DNA of 64,000 bases, taken from contig NZ_CP071795.1 of assembly GCF_017498485.1 (NCBI RefSeq), positions 1 to 64,000 of the forward strand, given 5' to 3'. Below are positions 26,375 through 34,956 of the stretch, in pieces (the stretch's first letter is position 1; each line of letters begins with the position of its first letter). Both the position numbers and the translations under genes were made by a program. The stretch is from Polaribacter batillariae (GTDB lineage Bacteria > Bacteroidota > Bacteroidia > Flavobacteriales > Flavobacteriaceae). The notes under the pieces were generated by a model, which saw only the letters and a program-made list of their open reading frames with translations, ran no database searches and had not been told where the DNA came from.

Positions 26375-28789
26375 ATGTTACAAAGTTGGTTTAAAATATT
26401 TTTTAGAAATAGTAAGAAAAATTGGTTAAATGCACTAATTAATATTAGTGGATTAACATTGGGTTTGGCAGGTTTGTTAATTATTTTATTATATCTAAAT
26501 GAAGAAAAAAGTTACAATCAATGGAACCCTAATAAAGACGATGTTTATCGAGTAAACCTTAAACAACCAAAGTCTGGCGAAGTTTGGTTTACGGTAAATA
26601 CAGGAATGTATTTAACGTATCCAAAAGAAATACCAGAAGTAACAGAGGCTTTAATGGTAAAACCTTTTTACAGAAGTAGGGTAGTACAATATAACGATGT
26701 TTTCGAATTTAACGATAAAACCATACTAACAGACCCACAGTTTTTCGATTTTTTTCCTTTTAAAATTGTAGAAGGTTCCACTCAAAAGTTTTCGCAAGTT
26801 AGAACCAATATTGCACTATCTACAGCATACGCAAAACGCATTTTTAAAGGAGAAAAAGCGGTAGGCAATTCAGTAAAAATAGATGATGCAAATTATATAG
26901 TTGCTTGTGTTTACGAACTGCCAAAAAATTCTCATCAAGAACCAGATTTATTAATTCAGTTTAGCAAAGATTTTGAAGTAAATTGGGGAAACCATAATAA
27001 TGAGTTGTTCTGCAGAATTACTAAAGATGCTAATCTTGAGTTTGTAAAAGAAAAAATGGATGAGATTATTTTAAAAGTTCATAAAAAATTTGCTTTAGAA
27101 GAAGGAGTTACCTTAGAAGAATTTAACGAAAAATACCACCCTCCAACTGTACTTTTAGACAAATTAGATACTATGTATTTACATAATACAGCCAAAAGAG
27201 CTGGACCAAGTGGAACAGGAAACTATCAATTGCTAATGGTTTTATTAGGTTTGTCTATCTTATTAATTGTTATTTCTTGCGTAAACTTTATTAATTTATC
27301 TGTGGCTTCTGCGAGTCAGCGCGCAAAAGAAGTTGGGGTTAAAAAAACACTGGGCTTATCAAAAAAGCAGTTGTTGTTTCAATATATATTTGAAATTGTT
27401 TTTCAAGGATTAATTTCTTTTGTTATTGCTCTTGTAATTGTAGAATTAGCCTTGCCCTTTTTCAATCAGTTTGTTGGCAAAGAAATTTCAATTTTACATA
27501 CAAATTCTTTGATAACTTTATTTGTAGCTTCAATTTTAATATCGCTTTTTGTAGGTAGTATTCCTGCTTTATATTTATCGAACTTTAAAGCTATTGAAGT
27601 TTTAAAAGGAAGTTTTTCTAAAAGTAAAAAAGGAAATTTGGCAAGAAATTTTATGTTAGGGCTTCAATTTTTAATCTCTGGTTTTTTTATTATTAGTATG
27701 TTAATTATTGGAAATCAAATTAACTATATGATGCAAAAAGATTTAGGTTTCGATAAAGAACAGGTTTTAACTGTCGATGTTTACAATATTAAAAACGAAT
27801 ATAAAAAATACAAACTCACAAAAGAAGTTTTAATAAAAAACCAAAACATTACAGGAGTAACATCAAGTATGTTTGTTCCTGGTGATGGTTTTGTAAACGG
27901 AACGTCTTTAATTCATAAAATTAACGATAAAAGGTTTAACTCTGCTTCTAATATTGTTGATTATAATTATATAGATTTTGCTAAAATTAAGCTTTTAAAA
28001 GGAAGGAATTTTTCAGAGAAATTTGCTTCAGATACTTTAAAAATAATTATTAACGAAACTGCCGCAAAAGATTTAGGAATTTATAATAAACCTTTAGGTG
28101 AAAAATTAAATTTAGGTTGGTTAGATGATAATCAACCTGGTTTTGAGGTTATTGGAATGATTCAAGATTATCATTTCGACGGATTTGATACTGAAATAAA
28201 ACCAATGTTTATGGTACTTTGGACTGCTATTGATTTTCCTGATGGATGGATGCCAGCCATTCAATTTAAAATAAAAGGAAATCATATTGATAAAACCATT
28301 GCAGAAATAGAAACTTTTTGGAAACAAAATGTAGATGCGAAATATCCTTTTTCTTATAAATTTTTAGACCAAAATTTTGCAAAAACGTATGAGAAATATC
28401 AAAAACAACAAACCATGTTTCTTATATTATCGATACTTGTAATTTTAATTTCTCTTTTAGGTTTATTCGCATTGGCAACACTAACCATTCAGCAGCGTTT
28501 AAAAGAAGTTGCGATTCGAAAAACATTGGGTGCTTCTGTAAAAGAAATTATGTTTCAGTTATTAAAAAACTTTTTAAAAGTGGTGGTTATTTCTTCAATC
28601 ATCTTAATACCTATTGCGTATTATTTTATGGAAAACTGGCTGCAAAACTTTGTTTATAGAGTAGAAATGCCCATACTACCTTATGTATTTACTCCAATAA
28701 TTTTAATTGTTTTGGTTTTTGTAGTTGTTGGTTTAAAGGCTTACAACTCAACAAAAATCGATTTAATTAAATATTTAAAGTTCGAATAA
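26375..28789 (+). CDS. FtsX-like ABC permease, double MacB domain
   Basis: This 804-aa membrane protein is a fused pair of permease halves: a first membrane helix after residue 15, a large extracytoplasmic domain (about 45-280), three helices (about 285-400) with the FtsX-like ASASQRAKEVGVKKTLGLSKKQL loop, and the same layout again with AIRKTLGASVKEIMFQLLKN near residue 710 and final helices. It assembles with the preceding ATPase. Duplicated 800-aa permeases of this kind are common in Bacteroidota. Its place behind a sigma-54 promoter suggests it answers an envelope signal, which is inference. Confidence 0.92.
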   Translation: MLQSWFKIFFRNSKKNWLNALINISGLTLGLAGLLIILLYLNEEKSYNQWNPNKDDVYRVNLKQPKSGEVWFTVNTGMYLTYPKEIPEVTEALMVKPFYRSRVVQYNDVFEFNDKTILTDPQFFDFFPFKIVEGSTQKFSQVRTNIALSTAYAKRIFKGEKAVGNSVKIDDANYIVACVYELPKNSHQEPDLLIQFSKDFEVNWGNHNNELFCRITKDANLEFVKEKMDEIILKVHKKFALEEGVTLEEFNEKYHPPTVLLDKLDTMYLHNTAKRAGPSGTGNYQLLMVLLGLSILLIVISCVNFINLSVASASQRAKEVGVKKTLGLSKKQLLFQYIFEIVFQGLISFVIALVIVELALPFFNQFVGKEISILHTNSLITLFVASILISLFVGSIPALYLSNFKAIEVLKGSFSKSKKGNLARNFMLGLQFLISGFFIISMLIIGNQINYMMQKDLGFDKEQVLTVDVYNIKNEYKKYKLTKEVLIKNQNITGVTSSMFVPGDGFVNGTSLIHKINDKRFNSASNIVDYNYIDFAKIKLLKGRNFSEKFASDTLKIIINETAAKDLGIYNKPLGEKLNLGWLDDNQPGFEVIGMIQDYHFDGFDTEIKPMFMVLWTAIDFPDGWMPAIQFKIKGNHIDKTIAEIETFWKQNVDAKYPFSYKFLDQNFAKTYEKYQKQQTMFLILSILVILISLLGLFALATLTIQQRLKEVAIRKTLGASVKEIMFQLLKNFLKVVVISSIILIPIAYYFMENWLQNFVYRVEMPILPYVFTPIILIVLVFVVVGLKAYNSTKIDLIKYLKFE

Positions 28790-29118
28790 ACAAAGTTTTA
28801 AAAACAAAAGAGGCTGTCGTAAAAGTAAATTTAAATGTCATTTTAAGCATTACTAAAATCAAAATATATTTTGATTGAAAGTAGCTAACGAAGTTATCGA
28901 AAAATCTAAAATACTAAAAATTCAATAAATTAGATTTCTCCATTACCGTCGAAATGACAAATTTTAATACTTTCGAGACAGCCTCTTTATATTTAATTAC
29001 AATTTCTTTTTCATTCAATTTTACTATTAAAAATAGTGCGTTAGAGTATTGCAACAAATACGAACTTAAGCAAATATAAAATGAATTTTTGTAGGTTTCT
29101 TGTAAATAATCGTAATCG
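28790..29118. other. Gap holding a MITE-like element
   Basis: This 329-base stretch between the permease gene and the AraC gene is mostly the 28807-28988 element. The remaining right side is AT-rich and shows no gene or structured RNA. Confidence 0.7.
28807..28988. mobile_element. MITE-like element, copy 1
   Basis: About 182 bp bounded by AAAGAGGCTGTC and GACAGCCTCTTT, reverse complements that extend imperfectly to about 40 bases (including GTCATTT near each end). Its core ATCAAAATATATTTTGATTG is palindromic. It contains no reading frame. It is in the opposite orientation to copies at 41.1 and 45.1 kb. Terminal GAGGCTGTC resembles ends of several IS families, so it may be moved by a transposase encoded elsewhere. 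Confidence 0.7.
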
Positions 29119-29925
29119 CTATTTTTTTAAGGCTTCTTTTACAATTAAATAATCTTTTTTAAAGTATTTCTTAAAAATTTTGTTTGTAAAAAGCTTAAAA
29201 TCTTTAGAAAAGTGAGATTCATCGTAATAATTATACATATAAATAAGGTCTTTTAAATTTATTTGTTCTTTCTCGTATTTTTTCATCAAACTTAAAAAAC
29301 GTCGCAACCTTATGTACTTCCCTGGAGTTAAACCTACCATTTTTTTAAATTGAGTTTCTAACGTTTTTTGGCAAAAAGGAACCGTTTCCATAATTTCTAA
29401 TACAGAAAGTAAGCCTTCTTTTTTATGAATTTCTTCGATTACACCATCAATAATTATAGTGTCTTTATTTTCTGTAAGTGGTAATAAGTTTAAAAAATTG
29501 GCCAACTCTTTAAATAGTTGTTCAGAATTATTTTTGTATTTAATAAATAAACCTTCTAATTTTTTAGAGAGAATTGGTTTTACGGAATAAAAATCGACAT
29601 AATTATTTGTAAATTGAGAAATATCTAAGTTGATTAATTTGTATAAAGTTGTAGGTTTAAAACTAATACCACAACAAAAACCAGGAGAATCGATACACAT
29701 TTCATAAGATTTATAAAACTGACCAACTAAAGTAAGCTTCTTAAAATCTCGACGCTTTTTATTTTGATAAAAATATTGATTGCTAGAATACGGAAACGCC
29801 AAACTCGAAAACCCCATTGGAATGATGATAGATTTTAAAGGAACAATTTTTTCTGAATAAGAAATATTATAAAATTCTTCTACTAAGTGAGAGGCATTAC
29901 CGGTTATATAATATTTTAACTTCAT
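29119..29925 (-). CDS. AraC-family transcriptional regulator
   Basis: The 268-aa protein ends in a double helix-turn-helix typical of AraC/XylS regulators: FCQKTLETQFKKMVGLTPGKYIRLRRFLSLM and MYNYYDESHFSKDFKLFTNKIFKKYFK. The N-terminal 170 residues contain the DUF6597-like block IIPMGFSSLAFPYSSNQYFYQNK. It would bind DNA next to a target promoter. The targets are unknown: the gene stands alone between a repeat and purL. Confidence 0.88.
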   Translation of the reverse strand: MKLKYYITGNASHLVEEFYNISYSEKIVPLKSIIIPMGFSSLAFPYSSNQYFYQNKKRRDFKKLTLVGQFYKSYEMCIDSPGFCCGISFKPTTLYKLINLDISQFTNNYVDFYSVKPILSKKLEGLFIKYKNNSEQLFKELANFLNLLPLTENKDTIIIDGVIEEIHKKEGLLSVLEIMETVPFCQKTLETQFKKMVGLTPGKYIRLRRFLSLMKKYEKEQINLKDLIYMYNYYDESHFSKDFKLFTNKIFKKYFKKDYLIVKEALKK

Positions 29926-29989
29926 AGACTAAAAATATAGAAAGTTAAGTTAATGAAAAAAATACATAAACGTAACTTTCTAATATTTT

Positions 29990-32900
29990 TTATTTTTTAT
30001 TCTCAATCCAATTTCTAGCATTTACAAAAGCTTCTAACCAAGGCGAAACTTCGTCTTTTCTTCCTGCAGGATAATTTGCCCAATTCCATTGGAAAATAGA
30101 ACGCTCTATATGTGGCATGGTTACTAAATGGCGCCCTGTTTTATCGCACATCATAGCTGTGTTAAAATCTGAACCATTTGGGTTGTTTGGGTAACCTTCA
30201 TAGCCATATTTTGCAACAATATTATAGTTTTCTTCGGCTTCTGGCAAACTAAATTTTCCTTCTCCGTGAGAAATCCAAACCCCTAATTTTGTTCCAGCTA
30301 AACTTGATAGCATTACAGAATTATTCTCTTGTATTTTTACTGATGTGAAAGAACTTTCGTGCTTTTTAGAATCGTTATACGTCATTTTTCCATGCACTTT
30401 ATGCTCTGGATTAATGAGTTCTAGTTCCATCCATAATTGGCAACCGTTACAAATTCCAACAGACAAGGTATCTTCTCTTTTAAAGAAGTTTTTTAATGCT
30501 TTATTGGCTTTTTCGTTGTATAAAAATGCACCTGCCCAACCTTTTGCAGAACCCAAAACATCCGAATTGGAAAAACCACCAACAGCACCAATAAACTGAA
30601 TGTCTTCTAACGTTTCACGACCAGAAATTAAATCGGTCATGTGTACATCTTTTACATCGAAACCAGCTAAATACATGGCATTTGCCATTTCACGCTCAGA
30701 GTTGGAACCTTTTTCTCTTATGATGGCAGCTTTCGGTCTGTCATTTCGACCTTGTGGAGAAATCTTTTCTACTTTGAGATTCTTCGACTTCGTTTCTCTT
30801 CGCTCTGAATGACAAGAATTTATAACATCTTCTAATTTTCCTGTAAAATTCTTTGGAAAAGTATATTGTAAAGGTTGTTTTTTGTAGTTATCAAAACGAT
30901 CTTTTGCCAATCCGTTTGCAGTTTGTTTATCATCTAATAAATAAGATGTCCTATACCAAACATCTCTTAGTTCTGCAACATCAAAAGTAAAAGTATCTTC
31001 GTTGTTTTTAATGGTTACTTTTCCAGAGTTGTTTGCTGTTCCAATATTAAAAGCTGCAATTCCTTTTTCTTCTAAAATAGCTTCCACAGAGGCATGTGCT
31101 TGAAAAACGATTCCTGTATTTTCAGCAAATAATAACTTTATGGAGTCTTCTTCATTTAATTCAGAAAGATTAAAATCGGCACCTAAATTAACATCAGCAA
31201 AACACATTTCTAATAATGTGGTAATCAATCCACCAGAAGCAATATCATGTCCTGCAACAATTTTATCGTCTTTTATTAATTTTTGAATCGTATTAAAAAC
31301 AGTTTTTACATAGCTTGGGTTGGTAACATCTGGTGCTTCATTTCCAATCGCATTTAAAATCTGGTTAAAAGAACTTCCGCCCAATTTATATTCGTCTTGC
31401 GAAATGTTGATGTAATAGATGTTTCCACCATCCACTTGTAAAACAGGCTCTACAACTTTGGTAATTTCGCTACAATTTGCAGCAGCAGAAATAATGACGG
31501 TTCCTGGAGAAATTACTTCGCCATCTGGGTATTTTTGCTTCATAGAAAGCGAATCTTTTCCTGTTGGCACATTAATTCCTAAATCAATAGAAAACTCTGA
31601 AACCGCTTTTACAGCTTTGTACAAACGTGCATCTTCTCCTTCATTTTTACAAGGCCACATCCAGTTTGCAGATAAAGAAACACTTTTTAAATTATCTTTT
31701 AATGGTGCCCAAATCATATTGGTTAAGGCTTCTGTAATGGAGTTTCTGCTTCCAGCTTCTGGCTGAATTAAACCAGAAATAGGCGAGTGCCCAATTGTGG
31801 TGGCAATGCCTTCTTTTCCATGATAATCTAAAGCCATTACACCCACATTATTCAATGGAATTTGTAAAGGTCCTACACATTGTTGTTTGGCAACTTTACC
31901 TCCCACACATCTATCGACTTTATTTGTTAACCAATCTTTACAAGCCACGGCTTCTAACTGTAAAACTTGTTTTAGATAGATTTCTAAATTCTTTGTTTTG
32001 TAACGTGGATTTTTATAATTTCTGATGACAGTTTTATCTGTCAAAATTGTTTTTGGAGAAGAACCAAACATGTCTTCTAATGCCAAATCCATAGGTTTTT
32101 CTCCTGTAGTTTTAGACTCGAAAGTAAACCTGTCATTTCCTGTAACATCGCCTACAGTGTACATTGGCGAACGTTCGCGCGCTGCAATTTTTTGTAGCGT
32201 ATCTATATGTTTATCGGCAATAACCAATCCCATTCTTTCTTGAGATTCGTTACCAATAATTTCTTTGGCAGACAAGGTTGGGTCTCCAACAGGTAATTTG
32301 TCTAAATCGATTTTTCCTCCTGTGTCTTCTACCAATTCCGACAAGCAATTTAAATGGCCTCCAGCTCCATGATCGTGAATAGAAACAATAAAGTTTTCAT
32401 CACTTTCTACCATGCCACGAACTGCGTTTGCAGCACGTTTTTGCATTTCTGGGTTTGATCTTTGCACTGCATTTAATTCAATTCCTGATGCAAATTCTCC
32501 AGTATCTGCAGAAGAAACTGCAGCACCACCCATTCCAATTCTGTAGTTTTCTCCACCTAGAATTACAATTTTATCGCCTTCTTTTGGAGTGTCTTTTAAA
32601 GCTTGGTCTGCTTTTCCGTAACCAATTCCACCAGCTTGCATTATTACCTTATCAAATCCTAATTTTCTTGGGTTAGTATCACTTGAAGATGAATTTTCTT
32701 CGTGTTCAAACGTTAATACAGAACCTGTAATTAAAGGTTGCCCGAATTTATTACCAAAATCGGATGCTCCATTAGAGGCTTTAATTAAAATATCCATTGG
32801 AGTTTGGTACAACCAATCTCTTTCTTTGAATTTGTGTTCCCAATACCTGTCTTCTTCTAATCTCGAATAAGAAGTCATATACACGGCTGTTCCTGCCAAA

Positions 32901-33742
32901 GGTAATGAGCCTTTTCCGCCAGCCAATCTGTCTCTGATTTCTCCTCCAGAACCAGTTGCAGCTCCGTTAAAAGGCTCTACAGTTGTAGGGAAATTGTGTG
33001 TTTCTGCTTTTAATGAAATTACAGAATCGAATTCTTTTGTCTCGTAAAAATCTGGTTTGTCTGCCGTTTTTGGTGCAAATTGCTCCACTTTTGGTCCTTT
33101 TATAAAGGCAACATTGTCTTTATAAGCAGAAACAATATCATTCGAATTTTTTTTGGAAGTTTCCTTAATCATTTTAAATAGCGAAGTAGGTTGCTCTTCG
33201 CCATCTATTACAAAAGTTCCGTTAAATATTTTATGTCTGCAGTGTTCTGAATTTACTTGGCTAAAACCAAATACTTCAGAATCTGTTAATTTTCTTCCTA
33301 TTTTTGTGGCAACACCTTCTAAATATTCAACTTCTTCGTCACTTAAAGACAAACCTTCTTGCTGATTGTATGCAGCAATATCATCAATATTTAAAATGGC
33401 TTCTGGTTGAATGTCGATGGTAAATGAATCTTGGTGTAAACCCTTAAATTTTTCGGAAATCATGGGATCGAAATCCGTAAAATCTTCTGTAACAGCTATA
33501 AATTCTTCAATTCTAATGATGTCTGAAATTCCCATATTTTGAGTAATTTCTACCGCGTTTGTACTCCAAGGGGTAATCATAGCTGCTCTTGGACCAACAA
33601 AAAAAGCATCTAAATTGGTTTCTTCTATTTTTGGTTGATTGCCAAAAAGCCACGTTAATTTATCGATTGTTTTTTTAGGGATATTTTTTGTGGTTTGTAC
33701 AGCGAATACTTTACTGTTTGTATTTCCAAAGAAATGAATCAT
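29990..33742 (-). CDS. purL: Phosphoribosylformylglycinamidine synthase (large single-chain PurL)
   Basis: PurL makes FGAM from FGAR, glutamine and ATP. The 1250-aa protein has the N-terminal FGAR-AT domain, the two synthetase halves (DPMISEKFKGLHQ, LKAETHNFPTTVEPFNGAATGSGGEIRD, VSIHDHGAGG, PTGKDSLSMK, AGHDIASGGL) and the C-terminal glutaminase with catalytic Cys in VGICNGCQLW and the His-Gly-Glu of WISHGEGK. Residues about 977-1001, starting near SCHSERRETKSKNLK, are encoded by a palindromic intergenic-type repeat inserted in frame in the linker before the glutaminase. A TAAATTTG -7 box lies 32-39 bases upstream of the ATG. Confidence 0.97.
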   Translation of the reverse strand: MIHFFGNTNSKVFAVQTTKNIPKKTIDKLTWLFGNQPKIEETNLDAFFVGPRAAMITPWSTNAVEITQNMGISDIIRIEEFIAVTEDFTDFDPMISEKFKGLHQDSFTIDIQPEAILNIDDIAAYNQQEGLSLSDEEVEYLEGVATKIGRKLTDSEVFGFSQVNSEHCRHKIFNGTFVIDGEEQPTSLFKMIKETSKKNSNDIVSAYKDNVAFIKGPKVEQFAPKTADKPDFYETKEFDSVISLKAETHNFPTTVEPFNGAATGSGGEIRDRLAGGKGSLPLAGTAVYMTSYSRLEEDRYWEHKFKERDWLYQTPMDILIKASNGASDFGNKFGQPLITGSVLTFEHEENSSSSDTNPRKLGFDKVIMQAGGIGYGKADQALKDTPKEGDKIVILGGENYRIGMGGAAVSSADTGEFASGIELNAVQRSNPEMQKRAANAVRGMVESDENFIVSIHDHGAGGHLNCLSELVEDTGGKIDLDKLPVGDPTLSAKEIIGNESQERMGLVIADKHIDTLQKIAARERSPMYTVGDVTGNDRFTFESKTTGEKPMDLALEDMFGSSPKTILTDKTVIRNYKNPRYKTKNLEIYLKQVLQLEAVACKDWLTNKVDRCVGGKVAKQQCVGPLQIPLNNVGVMALDYHGKEGIATTIGHSPISGLIQPEAGSRNSITEALTNMIWAPLKDNLKSVSLSANWMWPCKNEGEDARLYKAVKAVSEFSIDLGINVPTGKDSLSMKQKYPDGEVISPGTVIISAAANCSEITKVVEPVLQVDGGNIYYINISQDEYKLGGSSFNQILNAIGNEAPDVTNPSYVKTVFNTIQKLIKDDKIVAGHDIASGGLITTLLEMCFADVNLGADFNLSELNEEDSIKLLFAENTGIVFQAHASVEAILEEKGIAAFNIGTANNSGKVTIKNNEDTFTFDVAELRDVWYRTSYLLDDKQTANGLAKDRFDNYKKQPLQYTFPKNFTGKLEDVINSCHSERRETKSKNLKVEKISPQGRNDRPKAAIIREKGSNSEREMANAMYLAGFDVKDVHMTDLISGRETLEDIQFIGAVGGFSNSDVLGSAKGWAGAFLYNEKANKALKNFFKREDTLSVGICNGCQLWMELELINPEHKVHGKMTYNDSKKHESSFTSVKIQENNSVMLSSLAGTKLGVWISHGEGKFSLPEAEENYNIVAKYGYEGYPNNPNGSDFNTAMMCDKTGRHLVTMPHIERSIFQWNWANYPAGRKDEVSPWLEAFVNARNWIENKK
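30739..30814. repeat. Palindromic repeat inserted in frame inside purL
   Basis: The 76-base element has termini TGTCATTTCGACC and GAATGACA that pair with each other, and resembles the intergenic GTCATTTCGAC repeats seen elsewhere in the window. It lies in the linker between the synthetase and glutaminase parts of PurL and leaves the reading frame open. Confidence 0.75.
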
Positions 33743-33773
33743 TATTTTAGTTTTGATGTAACATTGTAAGGCA

Positions 33774-33781
33774 CAAATTTA
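33774..33781 (-). promoter_or_regulatory. Bacteroidota -7 box for purL
   Basis: Read on the minus strand the sequence is TAAATTTG, a match to TAnnTTTG, 31 bases before the purL ATG. No clear -33 element was found. Confidence 0.5.
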
Positions 33782-33807
33782 ATTCTTTGAATTGAATTTA
33801 AAGCATA

Positions 33808-33836
33808 AAAAAACTCGCAAATATTGCGAGTTTTTT
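33808..33836 (-). terminator. Terminator of the endonuclease I operon
   Basis: AAAAAACTCGCAA and TTGCGAGTTTTTT make a perfect 13-bp stem with a 3-base loop. It lies upstream of the purL promoter and 20 bases before the stop of the endonuclease gene in plus coordinates, so on the minus strand it ends upstream of that gene; it most naturally closes a transcript arriving from purL's upstream side or insulates the two genes. Its A/T tails make it work on either strand. Confidence 0.6.
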
Positions 33837-33855
33837 AAGAAGGTTATTAACAAAG

Positions 33856-34956
33856 CTATTGAATTATAATTTTTCTTGAAATACGGTTTGTATTACTTTT
33901 TATTTTTAAAATATAAAAACCATTTTGTAAGTCTTTAATTCTTATTTTTTGATTTACTGTTTTTGGGTTGTTAGATTGGTAAATGGTAGCACCAATTACG
34001 TTGTATAAAACAATACGATTTATTTTTAAGTTGCTAGGAATGGTAATTGTTATGCTATTGCTTGTACTTGGGTTTGGATAAATAGAAATGTCTTCTAACA
34101 AAGGTTCTTGTGATACAGACAATACAGCACCCCAAATAGCGCTTACATATTCAGGATGATCAACAAAAGGGTTTCTATTTTTTTGATGTTTAAAAATTTC
34201 ATCATTTCTATCCAATTCTTTTTGACTTACAGGGTCTTCTAAATGCCAGCGATACAACATGTCTAAAGCCCACTGCTCAAAAACTTTATCACTAGTTCCA
34301 TTAAGCATATTGTCAGCTCCATTGTTATTATTTTCCCAGCTGCTGATTTCATCTTGATAACGAACTGAAACATAAAATAAAGCTCTAGCAATATCTCCCT
34401 TAAATTCATTTATAGGTTCAAAAACTTTATCATTTGGCCCAGCAATACTACTTGTACCTCTTTTAGAGCCATTATTAGAAGTGTAATCTGCAGTTAAAAC
34501 TTCACCAAAAGCATAATTGCTTCTTATTCCGTTTACTTTTTTATCTGATGGAAAAACATGATGCGCATCTCCTCTTAAGGGATGTGAGTTGCTGCCTCCA
34601 TACCAGCTTTGTGCAAAAGTGTGCTCTCTATTATATTTATCGCATTCTGTTGCACCTCCAGAACCTCTATCTTGGTCTGTTGAAAACGTAAAGTTACAAT
34701 CGCTATAAATATCCCAAACTTTTCCGTCACTTCTTACGTCTGATGTTTCGTATAAATCCCATAAATCGCCATAAGTTACACTTATATCGTGAAAAGCTTG
34801 TCCATTTCCGTCATTTATATGGTCTATAATATTTTTTAATTGTGTTTTTAAAGCATAACCACTTGCTGTTGCGCTGCTATAATAGCCGTCTGGAATTTGT
34901 GAAAACCCAATAGAAACCGTTAAAAAAGCAATTAAAAAAAGTAGTTTTTGTTTCAT
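33856..34956 (-). CDS. Secreted endonuclease I family nuclease with T9SS sorting domain
   Basis: The 366-aa protein has a signal peptide (LLFLIAFLTVSIGFSQ), an endonuclease I domain with NREHTFAQSWYGGSNSHP and GDAHHVFPSDKKVNGIRSNYAFGEV (catalytic His and Asn) and a C-terminal type IX sorting domain beginning ISIYPNPSTSNSITI and ending ISRKIIIQ. It should therefore be exported through Sec, then across the outer membrane by the Por system, and degrade extracellular DNA or RNA. Its ATG overlaps the TAA that would end the upstream nuclease gene if that gene's frameshift is repaired (TAATG), so the two are a tandem pair. Confidence 0.93.
   Translation of the reverse strand: MKQKLLFLIAFLTVSIGFSQIPDGYYSSATASGYALKTQLKNIIDHINDGNGQAFHDISVTYGDLWDLYETSDVRSDGKVWDIYSDCNFTFSTDQDRGSGGATECDKYNREHTFAQSWYGGSNSHPLRGDAHHVFPSDKKVNGIRSNYAFGEVLTADYTSNNGSKRGTSSIAGPNDKVFEPINEFKGDIARALFYVSVRYQDEISSWENNNNGADNMLNGTSDKVFEQWALDMLYRWHLEDPVSQKELDRNDEIFKHQKNRNPFVDHPEYVSAIWGAVLSVSQEPLLEDISIYPNPSTSNSITITIPSNLKINRIVLYNVIGATIYQSNNPKTVNQKIRIKDLQNGFYILKIKSNTNRISRKIIIQ

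Noticed and set aside
30345..32676. Several plus-strand frames over purL
   Set aside because: They are antisense to strongly conserved purL and have no family features.
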